From positions 124,001 to 188,000 of the forward strand of contig JAWKYB010000008.1 in NCBI GenBank assembly GCA_041396705.1: a stretch of DNA of 64,000 nucleotides, written 5' to 3'. The DNA comes from Alphaproteobacteria bacterium (lineage in GTDB: Bacteria; Pseudomonadota; Alphaproteobacteria; CALKHQ01). The translations under genes and the position numbers were made by a program. Positions 53,893-64,000 of this stretch are shown piece after piece (the first letter of the stretch is position 1; each line of letters begins with the position of its first letter). A model generated the notes under the pieces. The model was not told where the DNA came from and did not search any database. It saw only the letters and a list, made by a program, of their open reading frames with translations.

Positions 53893-54669
53893 ATGTCCAT
53901 GCCGATGACCACCACCGTCTATCCCTGCCTGCGCGACAAGGTCGTGTTCATCACAGGCGGCGGCATGGGAATCGGCGCCTCGCTCGTCGAGCATTTCTGT
54001 GCCCAGGGCTCGGCGGTCGCCTTCGTCGACATCGCGGAAGCGCCGTCGCGCGCCCTGGTCGACCGGATCGCGGCCGACGGCCACCGCAAGCCGCTCTTCC
54101 TGCCGTGCGACGTGCGCGATATCGCGGCCTTGCGCGCGGCCATCGCCGAGGTCGCGGCGACGCTCGGCACCATCACCGTGCTCGTCAACAACGCCGCGCA
54201 CGATGAACGCCACAAGCTGGAGGACGTCACGCCGGAATACTGGGACGAACGGTTCGACGTGAACCTGCGTCACCAGTTTTTCGCCGCCCAGGCTGTGGCC
54301 GAGGGCATGAAGGCCGCCGGCGGCGGCTCGATCATCAACTTCGGCTCGACCAGCTGGATGATCGGCCAGGGCGGCATGGCCGCATACACAGCCGCCAAGT
54401 CGGCCAACCTTGGCCTGACCCGGTCGCTGGCCCGCGATCTCGGCGAATTCAACATCCGCGTCAACTCGATCGCGCCGGGGTGGATCATGACCCAGCGCCA
54501 GATCGAGAAGTGGCTGACCCCGGAAGGCGTCGAGGAGCTGATGCGGCGCCAGTGCCTGAAGCGCAAGCTGCAGCCGGCCGACATCGCCCGCGTGGTCCTG
54601 TTCTTTGCCTCCGAGGACTCCAGCGCGATGACCAACCAGAGCTACATCGTCGACGGCGGCTGGGTCTGA
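53893..54669 (+). CDS. Short-chain dehydrogenase/reductase
   Basis: The 258-residue classical SDR shows VVFITGGGMGIGASLVEHF (TGxxxGxG cofactor site), CDVRDIAALR, VLVNNAAHDE, catalytic Ser in NFGSTSW, AYTAAK with the Tyr and Lys, and FASEDSSAMTNQSYIVDGGWV at the end. Asp of FVDIAEA after the second strand favours NAD(H). The substrate is unknown, typically a sugar or alcohol. ATG 53893 is preceded by GGGAGG. It is 105 bases after the peroxiredoxin gene and need not be related to it. Confidence 0.9.
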   Translation: MSMPMTTTVYPCLRDKVVFITGGGMGIGASLVEHFCAQGSAVAFVDIAEAPSRALVDRIAADGHRKPLFLPCDVRDIAALRAAIAEVAATLGTITVLVNNAAHDERHKLEDVTPEYWDERFDVNLRHQFFAAQAVAEGMKAAGGGSIINFGSTSWMIGQGGMAAYTAAKSANLGLTRSLARDLGEFNIRVNSIAPGWIMTQRQIEKWLTPEGVEELMRRQCLKRKLQPADIARVVLFFASEDSSAMTNQSYIVDGGWV

Positions 54670-54977
54670 GCGCAGCCCGCCGAACCCGGCGCGGCGCATG
54701 ACGGAAACGTCATCGTCGCGGTCCGTTTCAGCCCCTGGCAGCCGCTTGCCAGCGCGTCGCGCTGTTCCTATAAGGGCGCAACGGACGAGTCGCAGGACTC
54801 GGCTGGAATCTTGATGTTGTTTTACCGGTGCCACTGGCACCCCGTCGAAGAAGTGCGCCGCCGGCTCATTTTTTTGACACAGTTTGAGTGGCTGTTCGCG
54901 TGACGACGGCGGCTGACGCAAAGACGCAGGGGCGTCGAGGTCCTGGCACCGTTGCAAAAACAAGGGGAGTTCACGCC
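54670..54977. promoter_or_regulatory. Leader region of pal
   Basis: About 308 bases without a gene. It contains a small perfect hairpin (GGTGCC-ACT-GGCACC, near 54828-54842) and TTGACA at 54874-54879 after a T run, without a good -10. In most alphaproteobacteria tolB precedes pal; here no tolB is found and this region must hold the promoter for pal. Confidence 0.35.
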
Positions 54978-55460
54978 ATGCGAATGAAGGCTCTGGCCGC
55001 GGTAGCCGCGTTGCTGCTGGTGGCGGCCTGCTCGTCCGACGACGCCAGCACGGCGGCCCAGGGCTCGACCGGAGTGACCCCGGTCTCGACCACCGGGCCC
55101 GTCCCCGGCACGCAAGGCGACCTGAACCAGACGATCGGCGACCGCGTGTTCTTCGATACCGACCAGTACAACCTGCGTCCGGACGCGCGGGCGACGGTGG
55201 ATCGCTGGGCCGCCTGGCTGCAGCAGTATCCCAACGTCAACATCACGCTGGAAGGCCATGCCGACGAGCGCGGCACCCGCGAATACAACCTGGCGCTGGG
55301 CGATCGCCGCGCCAATTCCGTCCGCGACTACCTGATCGCGCTCGGGGTCAGCGGCGCCCGGATCGCCACCATCAGCTACGGCAAGGAGCGCCCGGCGGTG
55401 CCGGGTTCCAGCGAGGTGTCCTGGCAGCAGAACCGCCGCGCCGTTGCCGTCGTCAACTGA
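54978..55460 (+). CDS. pal: Peptidoglycan-associated lipoprotein Pal
   Basis: The 160-residue lipoprotein has the leader MRMKALAAVAALLLVAACSS with lipobox LVAAC (Cys19). The C-terminal OmpA domain (residues ~55-160) has VFFDTDQYNLRPDARATVDRWAAWL and EGHADERGTREYNLALGDRRANSVRDYL, which bind diaminopimelate in peptidoglycan. Pal anchors the outer membrane through TolB and the Tol motor during division. The distance to cpoB is 37 bases. ATG 54978 is set by the lipobox; an ATG two codons downstream is also possible. Confidence 0.95.
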   Translation: MRMKALAAVAALLLVAACSSDDASTAAQGSTGVTPVSTTGPVPGTQGDLNQTIGDRVFFDTDQYNLRPDARATVDRWAAWLQQYPNVNITLEGHADERGTREYNLALGDRRANSVRDYLIALGVSGARIATISYGKERPAVPGSSEVSWQQNRRAVAVVN

Positions 55461-55497
55461 CGAGGGATCCGGGCCGCGCACAGCCGGGAGGGGAGGC

Positions 55498-56292
55498 ATG
55501 CGCAACCGCATCGTCGCTTTTGGCAGGATCCCGGCGCTCGCCGCCGGGATCGCTCTGACATTCGCCGCCCCGGCCGCGGCCCAGGACTCCGGCGCCGTCG
55601 CGCTGGTGCTCGACCGGCTGAATGCTCTCGAGACCCAGATGCTGGCGCTGACCAACCGGGTCGAGCAGCTCGACTATCAGGTGCGCGAGCTCAACAGCCG
55701 GGTCGAGCTGCTGTCGCGCGACGTCGATTTCCGCTTCAGCGAGCTCGGCGGCGCGCCCTCGGGCGTGACCGGCGGCAGTAGTCCCGCCCCGCAGACGCCG
55801 CAGACGCCGCCGCGGCTGGAAACGCCAGCGCTGGGTACGACCGGCAGCACGACCGGCGTCACGCCGCCCACCCTGTCGAACGGGACCGGCGGCAGCGCCG
55901 CGCCCGGCACGCCGGAGGCGGAGTTCCAGGCCATCCGCGCCATGCTGGACAACCGCGACTACGCCAACGCGGACGCGGCCCTGCGCACCTTCATCAGCGC
56001 CAATCCCAACCATCCGCTGTCCAGCAGCGCATTCTTCTGGCTGGGCGAGATCTACTACGACCGGGCCGACTACCAGCGCGCGGCGGAGACCTATGCGGCC
56101 GGTTTCGCCAACTACCCGGCCGGCTACAAGGCGGCCGACACGCTGCTGAAGCTGAGTCTGGCGCTGATCGAGCTGGGCCGGGCGCCGGACGCCTGCGCCA
56201 CGCTGAACAAGCTGCGCAGCGACTTCCCCAGCGCGCCGATCAACGTGCAGCAGCGCGCCGACCAGGCCCGGATCAGCGCCGGCTGCAACTGA
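55498..56292 (+). CDS. cpoB: Tol-Pal-associated periplasmic protein CpoB (YbgF)
   Basis: The 264-residue protein has a Sec leader (about residues 1-28, ending PAAAAQD), a short coiled coil (LNALETQMLALTNRVEQLDYQVRELNSRVELL), a Pro/Thr-rich linker, and a TPR domain from about residue 145 (FQAIRAMLDNRDYANADAALRTFI, SSAFFWLGEIYYDRADYQRAAETYA). CpoB coordinates Tol-Pal constriction with peptidoglycan synthesis. It follows pal as in most proteobacteria. ATG 55498 follows GGGAGGGGAGG. Confidence 0.93.
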   Translation: MRNRIVAFGRIPALAAGIALTFAAPAAAQDSGAVALVLDRLNALETQMLALTNRVEQLDYQVRELNSRVELLSRDVDFRFSELGGAPSGVTGGSSPAPQTPQTPPRLETPALGTTGSTTGVTPPTLSNGTGGSAAPGTPEAEFQAIRAMLDNRDYANADAALRTFISANPNHPLSSSAFFWLGEIYYDRADYQRAAETYAAGFANYPAGYKAADTLLKLSLALIELGRAPDACATLNKLRSDFPSAPINVQQRADQARISAGCN

Positions 56293-56323
56293 CCCGGCGG
56301 CCCGGGCCGACCGCAGGCGGCCG

Positions 56324-57691
56324 ATGGCGTCCGAAATCCAGCCCGACGAGTTCGCGGCCCTGATGGGCCGCTTCGCGCCGTTCGAGCGCCGGCCCACTGT
56401 CGCGGTCGGCGTGTCCGGCGGCGCCGACAGTCTGTGCCTCGCCCATCTCGCCCACGCCTGGGCGCAGGCCCGCAACGGCGCGGCGATCGCGGTGACGGTC
56501 GACCACGGCCTGCGCCCCGAGGCGGCCGACGAGGCGCGGCAGGTCGCGCAGTGGATGGCCGCGGCCGGCATCGCCCACGCCATCCTTTCCGGCACGGCCG
56601 ACGCGGCAGGCCCCGCCGGCAACGTGCAGGCCGCCGCCCGCGGGCTGCGGCTCGGCCTGCTGGAGGCGTTCTGCCGCGACCGCGGCATCCTGCACCTGCT
56701 GCTGGCCCACCACCGCGACGACCAGGTGGAAACGCTGCTGCAGCGGCTGGCCCGCGGCAGCGGCGTGCACGGGCTTGCCGCCATCGTGCCGGAGAAGGCG
56801 TTCCGCCATGTGCGCGTCCTGCGGCCGCTGCTCGACCTGCCGCCCGGCCGGATGGCGGCGACCCTTGCCGCCCGCCGGCTGCCCTGGATCGAAGATCCCA
56901 GCAACCGCGACCGGCGTTTCGACCGCGTCCGCCTGCGGCAGGCACTGGCCGCCATCGCCGCCGACGACGCGCGCCTGGCCGAACGGGTCGCCCACACCGC
57001 CGGCGCGATGCGGCGCAGCCGGCGCATCCTCGACCGCCACATCGACCGTTTGCTGGCGCGCAGCGTGACGCTGTCGCCCCTGGGCTTCGCCGAAGTCGAC
57101 GGACCGTCGCTGCTTGCCGGCGATCGCGACCTGGCCGCGCGCGGGCTCGGCCTGCTGGTTGCGACCGTCGGCACCGCGCCGCATCCGCCCCGGCGCGAAA
57201 GCATGCTGCATTGGCTGCACCGGATCGCCGACCCCGCCTCCGGTGGAGCGACCCTGGCCGGCGCCCAGCTCAGCCGCTGGCGGGAGGGGTGGCTGGTCCA
57301 CCGCGAGGCCGCCGCCGCCGCACCGCCGCTGACACTCGCGCCGGGCGAACGCGCGCGCTGGGACGATCGTTTCGATTGCGAATTGGATTGCCGGGCCGAC
57401 GCGGCGGTGACGATCGCGGCGCTGCGCGACGTCGACCCGGCCGACGACGCGATCCGGGCCGCCGTCGAATCGGTCCCCGTGCCGGTGCGCCCCTCGCTGC
57501 CGGTGGCGCGAGTCCTTGACGGCGCGGCCTGGCTCCCCCACCTCAATGCTGGACGCAAGGCCCCGTCTGCGCTTTATTCTGCGCTGAAAGTCGCCTTTTC
57601 CCCGCCCCGGCCAATGACGGACCCGATCGGTCCAGGACAGCGGGCGCAGAATGGTGGCGCGCAATTCGGGGTGGATGACATCGGCGCCTAG
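56324..57691 (+). CDS. tilS: tRNA(Ile)-lysidine synthase
   Basis: The 455-residue N-type ATP pyrophosphatase has the PP-loop [17 protein letters not shown] (residues ~29-45), [33 protein letters not shown] and [15 protein letters not shown], all typical of TilS. It modifies C34 of tRNA-Ile(CAU) to lysidine so that AUA codons are read. It is an essential gene placed between cpoB and ftsH in alphaproteobacteria. The region between the PP-loop domain and the end is a low-conservation substrate-binding part. Confidence 0.95.
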   Translation: MASEIQPDEFAALMGRFAPFERRPTVAVGVSGGADSLCLAHLAHAWAQARNGAAIAVTVDHGLRPEAADEARQVAQWMAAAGIAHAILSGTADAAGPAGNVQAAARGLRLGLLEAFCRDRGILHLLLAHHRDDQVETLLQRLARGSGVHGLAAIVPEKAFRHVRVLRPLLDLPPGRMAATLAARRLPWIEDPSNRDRRFDRVRLRQALAAIAADDARLAERVAHTAGAMRRSRRILDRHIDRLLARSVTLSPLGFAEVDGPSLLAGDRDLAARGLGLLVATVGTAPHPPRRESMLHWLHRIADPASGGATLAGAQLSRWREGWLVHREAAAAAPPLTLAPGERARWDDRFDCELDCRADAAVTIAALRDVDPADDAIRAAVESVPVPVRPSLPVARVLDGAAWLPHLNAGRKAPSALYSALKVAFSPPRPMTDPIGPGQRAQNGGAQFGVDDIGA

Positions 57692-57761
57692 GCGCCCGCA
57701 GCGGCCGGACCGCGGCACGCGCAATCGGCGTGCCGCAGGATGGCGGAGGAAGGTCAGGCAC

Positions 57762-59696
<1,935 letters not shown>

Positions 59697-59730
59697 CCGG
59701 CGGCCGGCTGGCCGGACTTCCGAACGACAA

Positions 59731-59757
59731 ACGGGCAGCCGGCGGCTGCCCGTTTTC
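59731..59757 (+). terminator. Rho-independent terminator of ftsH
   Basis: ACGGGCAGCC and GGCTGCCCGT pair exactly around a three-base GGC loop and are followed by TTTTCG. It lies 35 bases after the ftsH stop and before the convergent lipoprotein gene. Confidence 0.85.
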
Positions 59758-59784
59758 GCATGCAGGTCCGGCGGAGGCGGGGAC

Positions 59785-60303
59785 TCAGCCGCAGATCTGC
59801 ACGGTCTGCGTCGTCATCGCCTCATAGCCGCACTGCGCGGTCGCCGAGACCTCGCAGTCCGTGGTGGTCACCGTCTCGGTGCAGCGGCAGGCCGACGCCG
59901 TCAGCGCTGCCGGCAGGAACACCGGGTTCCGGTAGACGCCGGGGCTGTTGTAGTTGGTGGCGCAGCGCTGCTCGCCGCTCGACTGCAGCTGCTGCAGCGC
60001 CACCTCGCAGGCCAGCTGCTGCTTGTCCGGGCCGAGCGAAGCCTGGCCGACCAGGGCGACCGAAGCCGTCTCGGTCACCCAGGCGGTCTGCTGGCTGGGC
60101 ACGCACTGGCCCGGCGGCGGCGTGACGCCGCCGGTCGACAGCACTTCCACGGTCTGTCCCGGCACGAAGCCGGCGCCGCTCGCGCCGCTGCCGGTCGAGC
60201 CGCCCGCGCTGCCGCCCGAGGAGCCACCGACACACGCGGCCAGCGCCAGGGCGGGAACGACCGCCAGCAGGCCGCGCAGGGTCCAGGCAGGGGGATGGTT
60301 CAT
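59785..60303 (-). CDS. Cysteine-rich lipoprotein of unknown function
   Basis: The 172-residue protein has a lipoprotein leader (LLAVVPALALAAC, Cys24), a Gly/Ser-rich spacer, and a mature part with several cysteines (PGQCVPSQQ, LACEVAL, QRCATNY, ACRCTET, DCEVS, QCGYEA, VQICG) that may form disulfides. The start ATG is 60303. No family is recognised. It is convergent with ftsH across the terminator. Confidence 0.72.
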   Translation of the reverse strand: MNHPPAWTLRGLLAVVPALALAACVGGSSGGSAGGSTGSGASGAGFVPGQTVEVLSTGGVTPPPGQCVPSQQTAWVTETASVALVGQASLGPDKQQLACEVALQQLQSSGEQRCATNYNSPGVYRNPVFLPAALTASACRCTETVTTTDCEVSATAQCGYEAMTTQTVQICG

Positions 60304-60381
60304 GTTATCCTCCAGTTCGTGGCGTCCCGCGGCGGGACGCGCCGCGCCGACCGGTCGGCGTGTCCGCATTGAACCAGAGCC

Positions 60382-61269
60382 TCAGCGCTGGTGCCACTCT
60401 TCCGTCAGCGGCTTGGCACCATTGAGCTCGCCATAGCCCGCACCGGTGGTGCCGGTCGGGTGGGGACCGAAATAGCGGGGGTCGCAGGCATCGGCCTCGG
60501 GCTGGAAGCGTACGTCGCACGACAGCCGCACGCCGCCGTCGGCCGCATGGTTCTCGAACGCGCCGTGCAGCAGGTACATGGCGAACACGACCAGATCGCC
60601 GGGCCGGAAGTCCGCGGTCAGCAGGCGAGTGCCGCGCGCGGCCGCGAAATCGCCGGGATGCTCGGTCAGCGCGTTGCGGCGATGGCGGTCGCGGGCGACG
60701 TCGTAGCCCTCCACCGCCGCCCTGACGTCGGGCCAGCGGTGCGAACCCTCGACGACAAACAGCGGCCCGCGCTCCACAGGCACCGGACCCAGCGCGATCC
60801 AGCAGGTCACCACCCGTTCGGTCTCGCGGGTGAAGAACGGCTTGTCGCAATGGATGTCGGTATGGCGGCCGGTCACGCCGGGGCGCAGGAACACGAAATC
60901 GAACGGCCGCGCCGGCACGCCCAGGATCTCGCTCATCAGCGCACGTAGCGCCGGCCCGTGCGTCACCGCACGCATCGCCGGCTGCTCGCTGACCGCCTGC
61001 CAGAAGACGCCCTTGTCGGGTGCCAGTGCAGCGCGGCGCGAGCGGCCGGTGGCGCGGGTGTCGCCAGCCGGATCGACCACTTCGTCCATCTCCGCCAGCC
61101 GCCCGAACACGCCATGCCGGGCCGCATCGGCCAGTGCCGGCGCGACCGCGCCGCGCAGGAAAAGGTAGCCGTCCCGCTCCAGCCGGGCAGCGAGCGCGCC
61201 GGGCTGCCCGACCAGGGGTGCCGAATCGGCGAGCGCGCCCAGCATCGCCGTCTCCACCGGGCGCCCCAT
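60382..61269 (-). CDS. Phytanoyl-CoA dioxygenase (PhyH) family protein
   Basis: The 295-residue oxygenase has RDGYLFLRGAVAPALADAAR at the start, the HxD pair in DIHCDKPFFTRETE, and the late VFAMYLLHGAFENHAADG with the distal His, plus VRLSCDVRFQPE with the 2-oxoglutarate arginine. ATG 61269 (MGRPVETAML) is chosen over upstream ATGs at 61311 and 61347 whose extra residues look arbitrary. The substrate is unknown. It is a second, distant PhyH member in the window, not an obvious copy of the one at 45811-46755. Confidence 0.78.
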   Translation of the reverse strand: MGRPVETAMLGALADSAPLVGQPGALAARLERDGYLFLRGAVAPALADAARHGVFGRLAEMDEVVDPAGDTRATGRSRRAALAPDKGVFWQAVSEQPAMRAVTHGPALRALMSEILGVPARPFDFVFLRPGVTGRHTDIHCDKPFFTRETERVVTCWIALGPVPVERGPLFVVEGSHRWPDVRAAVEGYDVARDRHRRNALTEHPGDFAAARGTRLLTADFRPGDLVVFAMYLLHGAFENHAADGGVRLSCDVRFQPEADACDPRYFGPHPTGTTGAGYGELNGAKPLTEEWHQR

Positions 61270-61515
61270 GGCCCTGCACCGCCCGCCGAACCCTTCGCCC
61301 GCTTCGTCCATCGCTACGCCCCCAGCAATGCTGCCGGCCCCCAGCATAGCCGCCGATCGGCTTCCGCGCAGCGCGGCGTTCGGCCCCGCGTTCGCGGCAG
61401 TGGTCGGGGTCCTGCCGCCGGTGTCGCCGCGCGGCTGTGATCGCGCTCACGGCCCGCCCAGATTGCGCCGGATTCGGCCCCCACCTGTCCCGCGGGAAGA
61501 GAAGGAGAGGTAAGG

Positions 61516-61758
61516 ATGGCCAGCTACTCCGACTACGGTTCTCGGCGCGACGGCGCCCGCATCCGCAGCAGCGCCGACCTGGAGCGCATCCAGCGCCGCA
61601 TGCGCGAGGATGGCATCGCGCTGGAGGAACGCGGCGGCGCCGGCAAGGCGCTGCTGCTGTCCGGCCTGATCGCCGCCCTGGCCACCTACATCGCGCTGGC
61701 CGAGGATGCCAGCGGCGCCTCCGCCCTGCTCAAGGCCGTCGGCACGCTGTTCAGCTAG
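61516..61758 (+). CDS. Small single-span membrane protein
   Basis: The 80-residue protein has a basic polar start (SDYGSRRDGARIRSSADLERIQRRMRED), then a hydrophobic helix (LLLSGLIAALATYIALA). It has a signal-anchor look and no recognised family. GGAGAGG is just before the ATG at 61516. Its last four bases overlap the end of the tgt gene on the other strand. Confidence 0.55.
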   Translation: MASYSDYGSRRDGARIRSSADLERIQRRMREDGIALEERGGAGKALLLSGLIAALATYIALAEDASGASALLKAVGTLFS

Positions 61759-63005
61759 GCGGCTGCCGCGTCCATTGGCACGCCGAGCCAGCGCGCGGCC
61801 TCTTCCGCCACCCGATCATGCTCGATCGCCCCGCGCACGTCGCGCATCAGGCGGTTCATGTAGGCGATGTTGTGCGCCGTGAGCAGGGTCTGCGCCAGGA
61901 TCTCGTCGGCCTTCAGCAGATGATGGATATAGGCGCGGCTGTAGCGCTGCGAGATCGGGCAGTCGCTCTCCGCGTCCAACGGCTGCGGGTCGTCGCGATA
62001 GCGGGCGTTGCGCAGGTTGAGGTGGCCCTGGCCCGGCCTCAGTCCCTCGGCCTCCGCCCGCGCCGGGCGGATCAGCGCTGCGCCGTGGCGCGCCACCCGG
62101 GTGGGCGCGACGCAGTCGAAGGTATCGACCCCACGGGCGATGCCCTGCCAGATGTCGGCGACGCCGCCGATGCCGAGCAGGTGCACCGGCCGCGCGCTGT
62201 CGGCAAGCCCGCGCATGGCATGGCCGACCACTTCGGTCATCTCCGCCTTGGTGCCGCCCAGGCACCCGCCGACGGCGATGCCGAACAGGTCGCGCGACAG
62301 GGCGAACTCGACCGCCTCGCGGCGCAGGTCGTCGTAGATGCCGCCCTGGATCACGCCGTATAGCCGCTGCGTCGCCGGCCCGCCGAGGCGGTCGAACGCG
62401 GCGATGCAGCGGTCGGCCCAGCGGTGGCTGAGCTGCATCGAGCGCGCGGTGTAGTCGCGGTCGTCGTGATAGGCGGTGCACTCGTCGAACACCACGATCA
62501 GGTCGGCGCCGAGCCTGTGCTGGATCTCGATCGAGCGCTCCGGCGTCAGCGCGATGACGGCGCCGTCGATATAGGAGCGGAACACCGCCCCCTCCTCGGT
62601 AATCTTCAGCAGGCTCCTGTCGCGCGGTGCCTGGCGGTTGCCCTTGATCTCCTGCGCCACCGAGCCGTGGCCCATGGCGAACACCTGATAGCCGCCGCTG
62701 TCGGTCAGCATCGGCCCGTCCCAGCCGGTGAAGCGGTGCAGCCCGCCCATCCGGGCGACCAGCTCCGCGCCCGGCTGCAGCATCAGGTGATAGGTGTTCG
62801 ACAGGATGATCTGGCTGCCGGCGGCCTTGACCTGGTCGACGGTCGCCGCCTTCATCGCCGCCTTGGTGGCGCAGAAGATGAACGCCGGCGTCTCGATGAC
62901 GCCGTGCGGGGTCGCCAGCCGGCCGCGCCGCGCCCGGCCGGGCCAGCCGTCCAGCCCGGTCGCACGCGCGGTGACGGTGAAGGAGAAGTCGGTCGCGGCG
63001 GTCAG
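61755..63005 (-). CDS. tgt: tRNA-guanine transglycosylase
   Basis: The enzyme swaps guanine-34 for preQ1 in tRNAs with GUN anticodons (queuosine route). Conserved blocks are ATPHGVIETPAFIFCATKAAMKA, ILSNTYHLMLQPGAELV, TDSGGYQVFA (catalytic Asp), FDECTAYHDDRDY, GIAVGGCLGG and LLGIGGVADIW. The family N-terminus (TDFSFTV) has no in-frame ATG, GTG or TTG near it. CTG at 63005 with GGAA nine bases before is the nearest candidate, 19 bases after the cyclase stop; a TTG at 63125 would overlap the cyclase gene by 100 bases. The zinc ligands (CxC near the end in other members) were not confirmed. Confidence 0.9.
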   Translation of the reverse strand: MTAATDFSFTVTARATGLDGWPGRARRGRLATPHGVIETPAFIFCATKAAMKAATVDQVKAAGSQIILSNTYHLMLQPGAELVARMGGLHRFTGWDGPMLTDSGGYQVFAMGHGSVAQEIKGNRQAPRDRSLLKITEEGAVFRSYIDGAVIALTPERSIEIQHRLGADLIVVFDECTAYHDDRDYTARSMQLSHRWADRCIAAFDRLGGPATQRLYGVIQGGIYDDLRREAVEFALSRDLFGIAVGGCLGGTKAEMTEVVGHAMRGLADSARPVHLLGIGGVADIWQGIARGVDTFDCVAPTRVARHGAALIRPARAEAEGLRPGQGHLNLRNARYRDDPQPLDAESDCPISQRYSRAYIHHLLKADEILAQTLLTAHNIAYMNRLMRDVRGAIEHDRVAEEAARWLGVPMDAAAA

Positions 63006-63024
63006 CGGATCGGTTCCGTCGGTC

Positions 63025-63867
63025 TCAGGCCAGCCACTGGCCGACGCGGCGGCCCTCGCCGTCGGTGAAATCGCCGCTGACCAGTTCGACCATGTCGTAG
63101 AGCCACCACAGCGCCAGCCCGCCAAGCGTGACCAGCTGCAGCGCGCCGGTCGCACGCCGGCCGACGGTGAAGCGGTGGCCGCCGAACAGGCCCAGGATCA
63201 GCCCCATCGCCAGCACTTTCAGCCGCGGGTGCGGGCTCAGCGCACCGCCGCGCCCGCCGCGGCCCGGTCTCTGCCCGCCCCACGGCTTGCGCCGCCAGAA
63301 GGCGCGCGCGGTCGACGGCCGCAGGTGGTAGACGCGCACCGGTGTCGCGATGTTCTTGACCTGGTGCAGGCCATCGTCGGTGCAGTCCACGTCCAGCTTG
63401 TGCACGATCTGCTCGTGCACCGCCGCGGTGATGCAGATGCCGCCCGGCTCGGCCAGCGCCTGCACCCGGGCCGCGATGTTGACGCCGTCGCCGAACAGGT
63501 CGCCGTCGCGCAGGATGACGTCGCCGATGTTGATGCCGACGCGCAGGCACATCTGCCGGTCGGCCCGGCGCTCGCGGTTGACCACCTGCATGCCGTCCTG
63601 GATCTCGCTGGCGCACAGCACCGCCGCGACCGCGCTGCCGCATTCGACCAGGAAGCCGTCGCCGGCACTGTTGACCAGCCGGCCGCCGTGGCGGCCGGCC
63701 GTCTGCTCGATCAGCGCGCGGGTCCAGTCCAGCGCCTTCAGGGTGTCGGCCTCGTCCAGGGCCATCAGCCGGCTGTAACCGGCCACATCGAGACTGACGA
63801 TCGCGGCCAGCCGGCGCTCGAAACCCTGCTCGGCCTCGTCGTCGTGCAATCGCGCCGCCAGCGCCAT
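63025..63867 (-). CDS. Class III adenylate cyclase fused to a TM2-type membrane domain
   Basis: The 280-residue protein has a cyclase homology domain (residues ~15-175): ERRLAAIVSLDVAGYSRLMALDE with metal Asp, NSAGDGFLVECGSAVAAV, LRVGINIGDVILRDGDLFGDGVNIAARVQALAEPGGI and the end HQVKNIATPVRVYHL. A basic linker follows, then LKVLAMGLILGLFGGHRFTVGRRATGALQLVTLGGLALWWLYDMVEL, a TM2 domain with two membrane helices. It probably makes cAMP at the inner membrane. ATG 63867 follows GGGGAATTGGGG. Confidence 0.82.
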   Translation of the reverse strand: MALAARLHDDEAEQGFERRLAAIVSLDVAGYSRLMALDEADTLKALDWTRALIEQTAGRHGGRLVNSAGDGFLVECGSAVAAVLCASEIQDGMQVVNRERRADRQMCLRVGINIGDVILRDGDLFGDGVNIAARVQALAEPGGICITAAVHEQIVHKLDVDCTDDGLHQVKNIATPVRVYHLRPSTARAFWRRKPWGGQRPGRGGRGGALSPHPRLKVLAMGLILGLFGGHRFTVGRRATGALQLVTLGGLALWWLYDMVELVSGDFTDGEGRRVGQWLA

Positions 63868-63965
63868 CGCCCCAATTCCCCTTGTCGTGCCCGGCTTCTG
63901 ATACGGCCGTACCTTGTCCAATATGGACCCTGCGCCGCGACTTCGCCACCTGTCGGTGGCGGGCG

Positions 63966-64000
63966 TCACAGGTCGCCTTCGCGCACCGCCACCCGGTCGG
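63966..64000 (-). CDS. C-terminal end of an unidentified gene, cut by the window edge
   Basis: On the minus strand the frame reads DRVAVREGDL and stops at 63966-63968, in the GC-rich codon style of the neighbours. It is followed by the cyclase gene on the same strand, about 100 bases on. Only 11 codons are visible, so no identification is possible. Confidence 0.35.
   Translation of the reverse strand, partial: DRVAVREGDL

Overview
The window is GC-rich, compact DNA from an alphaproteobacterium, most probably of the Rhodospirillales type. The evidence is the tail of a tol-pal cluster in the order pal, cpoB/ybgF, tilS, ftsH; a glmU-glmS pair; many ABC importers; frequent ATGA start/stop overlaps; and PcaR-type control of aromatic catabolism. 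No phylogenetic marker was tested, so the order is inference.

Layout. 1-4.2 kb: an edge fragment, a MocR regulator, then a decayed island (HsdR N-terminus, MBL-fold C-terminus and a scrambled coding remnant) ending at an abnormal tRNA-Thr(TGT). 4.2-17.8 kb: an IclR (PcaR-type) regulator divergent from a 12-gene hydroquinone operon. That operon holds two-subunit hydroquinone dioxygenase, semialdehyde dehydrogenase, maleylacetate reductase, 3-oxoadipate CoA-transferase and thiolase, with a five-gene Liv-type importer and a Rieske protein. 18.1-25.2 kb: a second operon with a sugar-type importer (one protein fuses ATPase and permease), a 3-ketosteroid-dehydrogenase-like flavoprotein and an NTF2-fold protein. 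25.3-33.7 kb: housekeeping (membrane protein, sulfotransferase, glmS, glmU, gph, DUF3108 protein, adenine deaminase). 33.7-36 kb: a second decayed, lower-GC stretch with a Fic/antitoxin remnant. 36-39 kb: small secreted or unknown proteins and a degenerate EAL-like protein. 39-45 kb: a sugar-acid dehydratase facing a sugar importer with a twin-fused permease. 45.5-52.3 kb: a membrane protein, a PhyH-type dioxygenase, and a GntR-controlled operon of a cystathionine-gamma-synthase-like enzyme plus a CUT1 importer without its ATPase. 52.5-64 kb: an unknown gene behind a Fur-like palindrome, peroxiredoxin, SDR, pal-cpoB-tilS-ftsH, lipoprotein, a second PhyH protein, tgt, and an adenylate cyclase-TM2 fusion.

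Main interpretation. Two promoter regions 12.8 kb apart carry the same arrangement: a pair of 15-bp sites (GTTCG-N5-rMAC type) with start-to-start spacing of exactly 19 bp. One pair is in the IclR/hydroquinone divergent region, the other ahead of the importer/flavoprotein operon. This suggests one regulon in which the second operon imports an alicyclic compound and a KstD-like enzyme dehydrogenates it, perhaps to hydroquinone, which the first operon takes to succinyl-CoA and acetyl-CoA. The lower pathway is well supported. The upstream link is inference.
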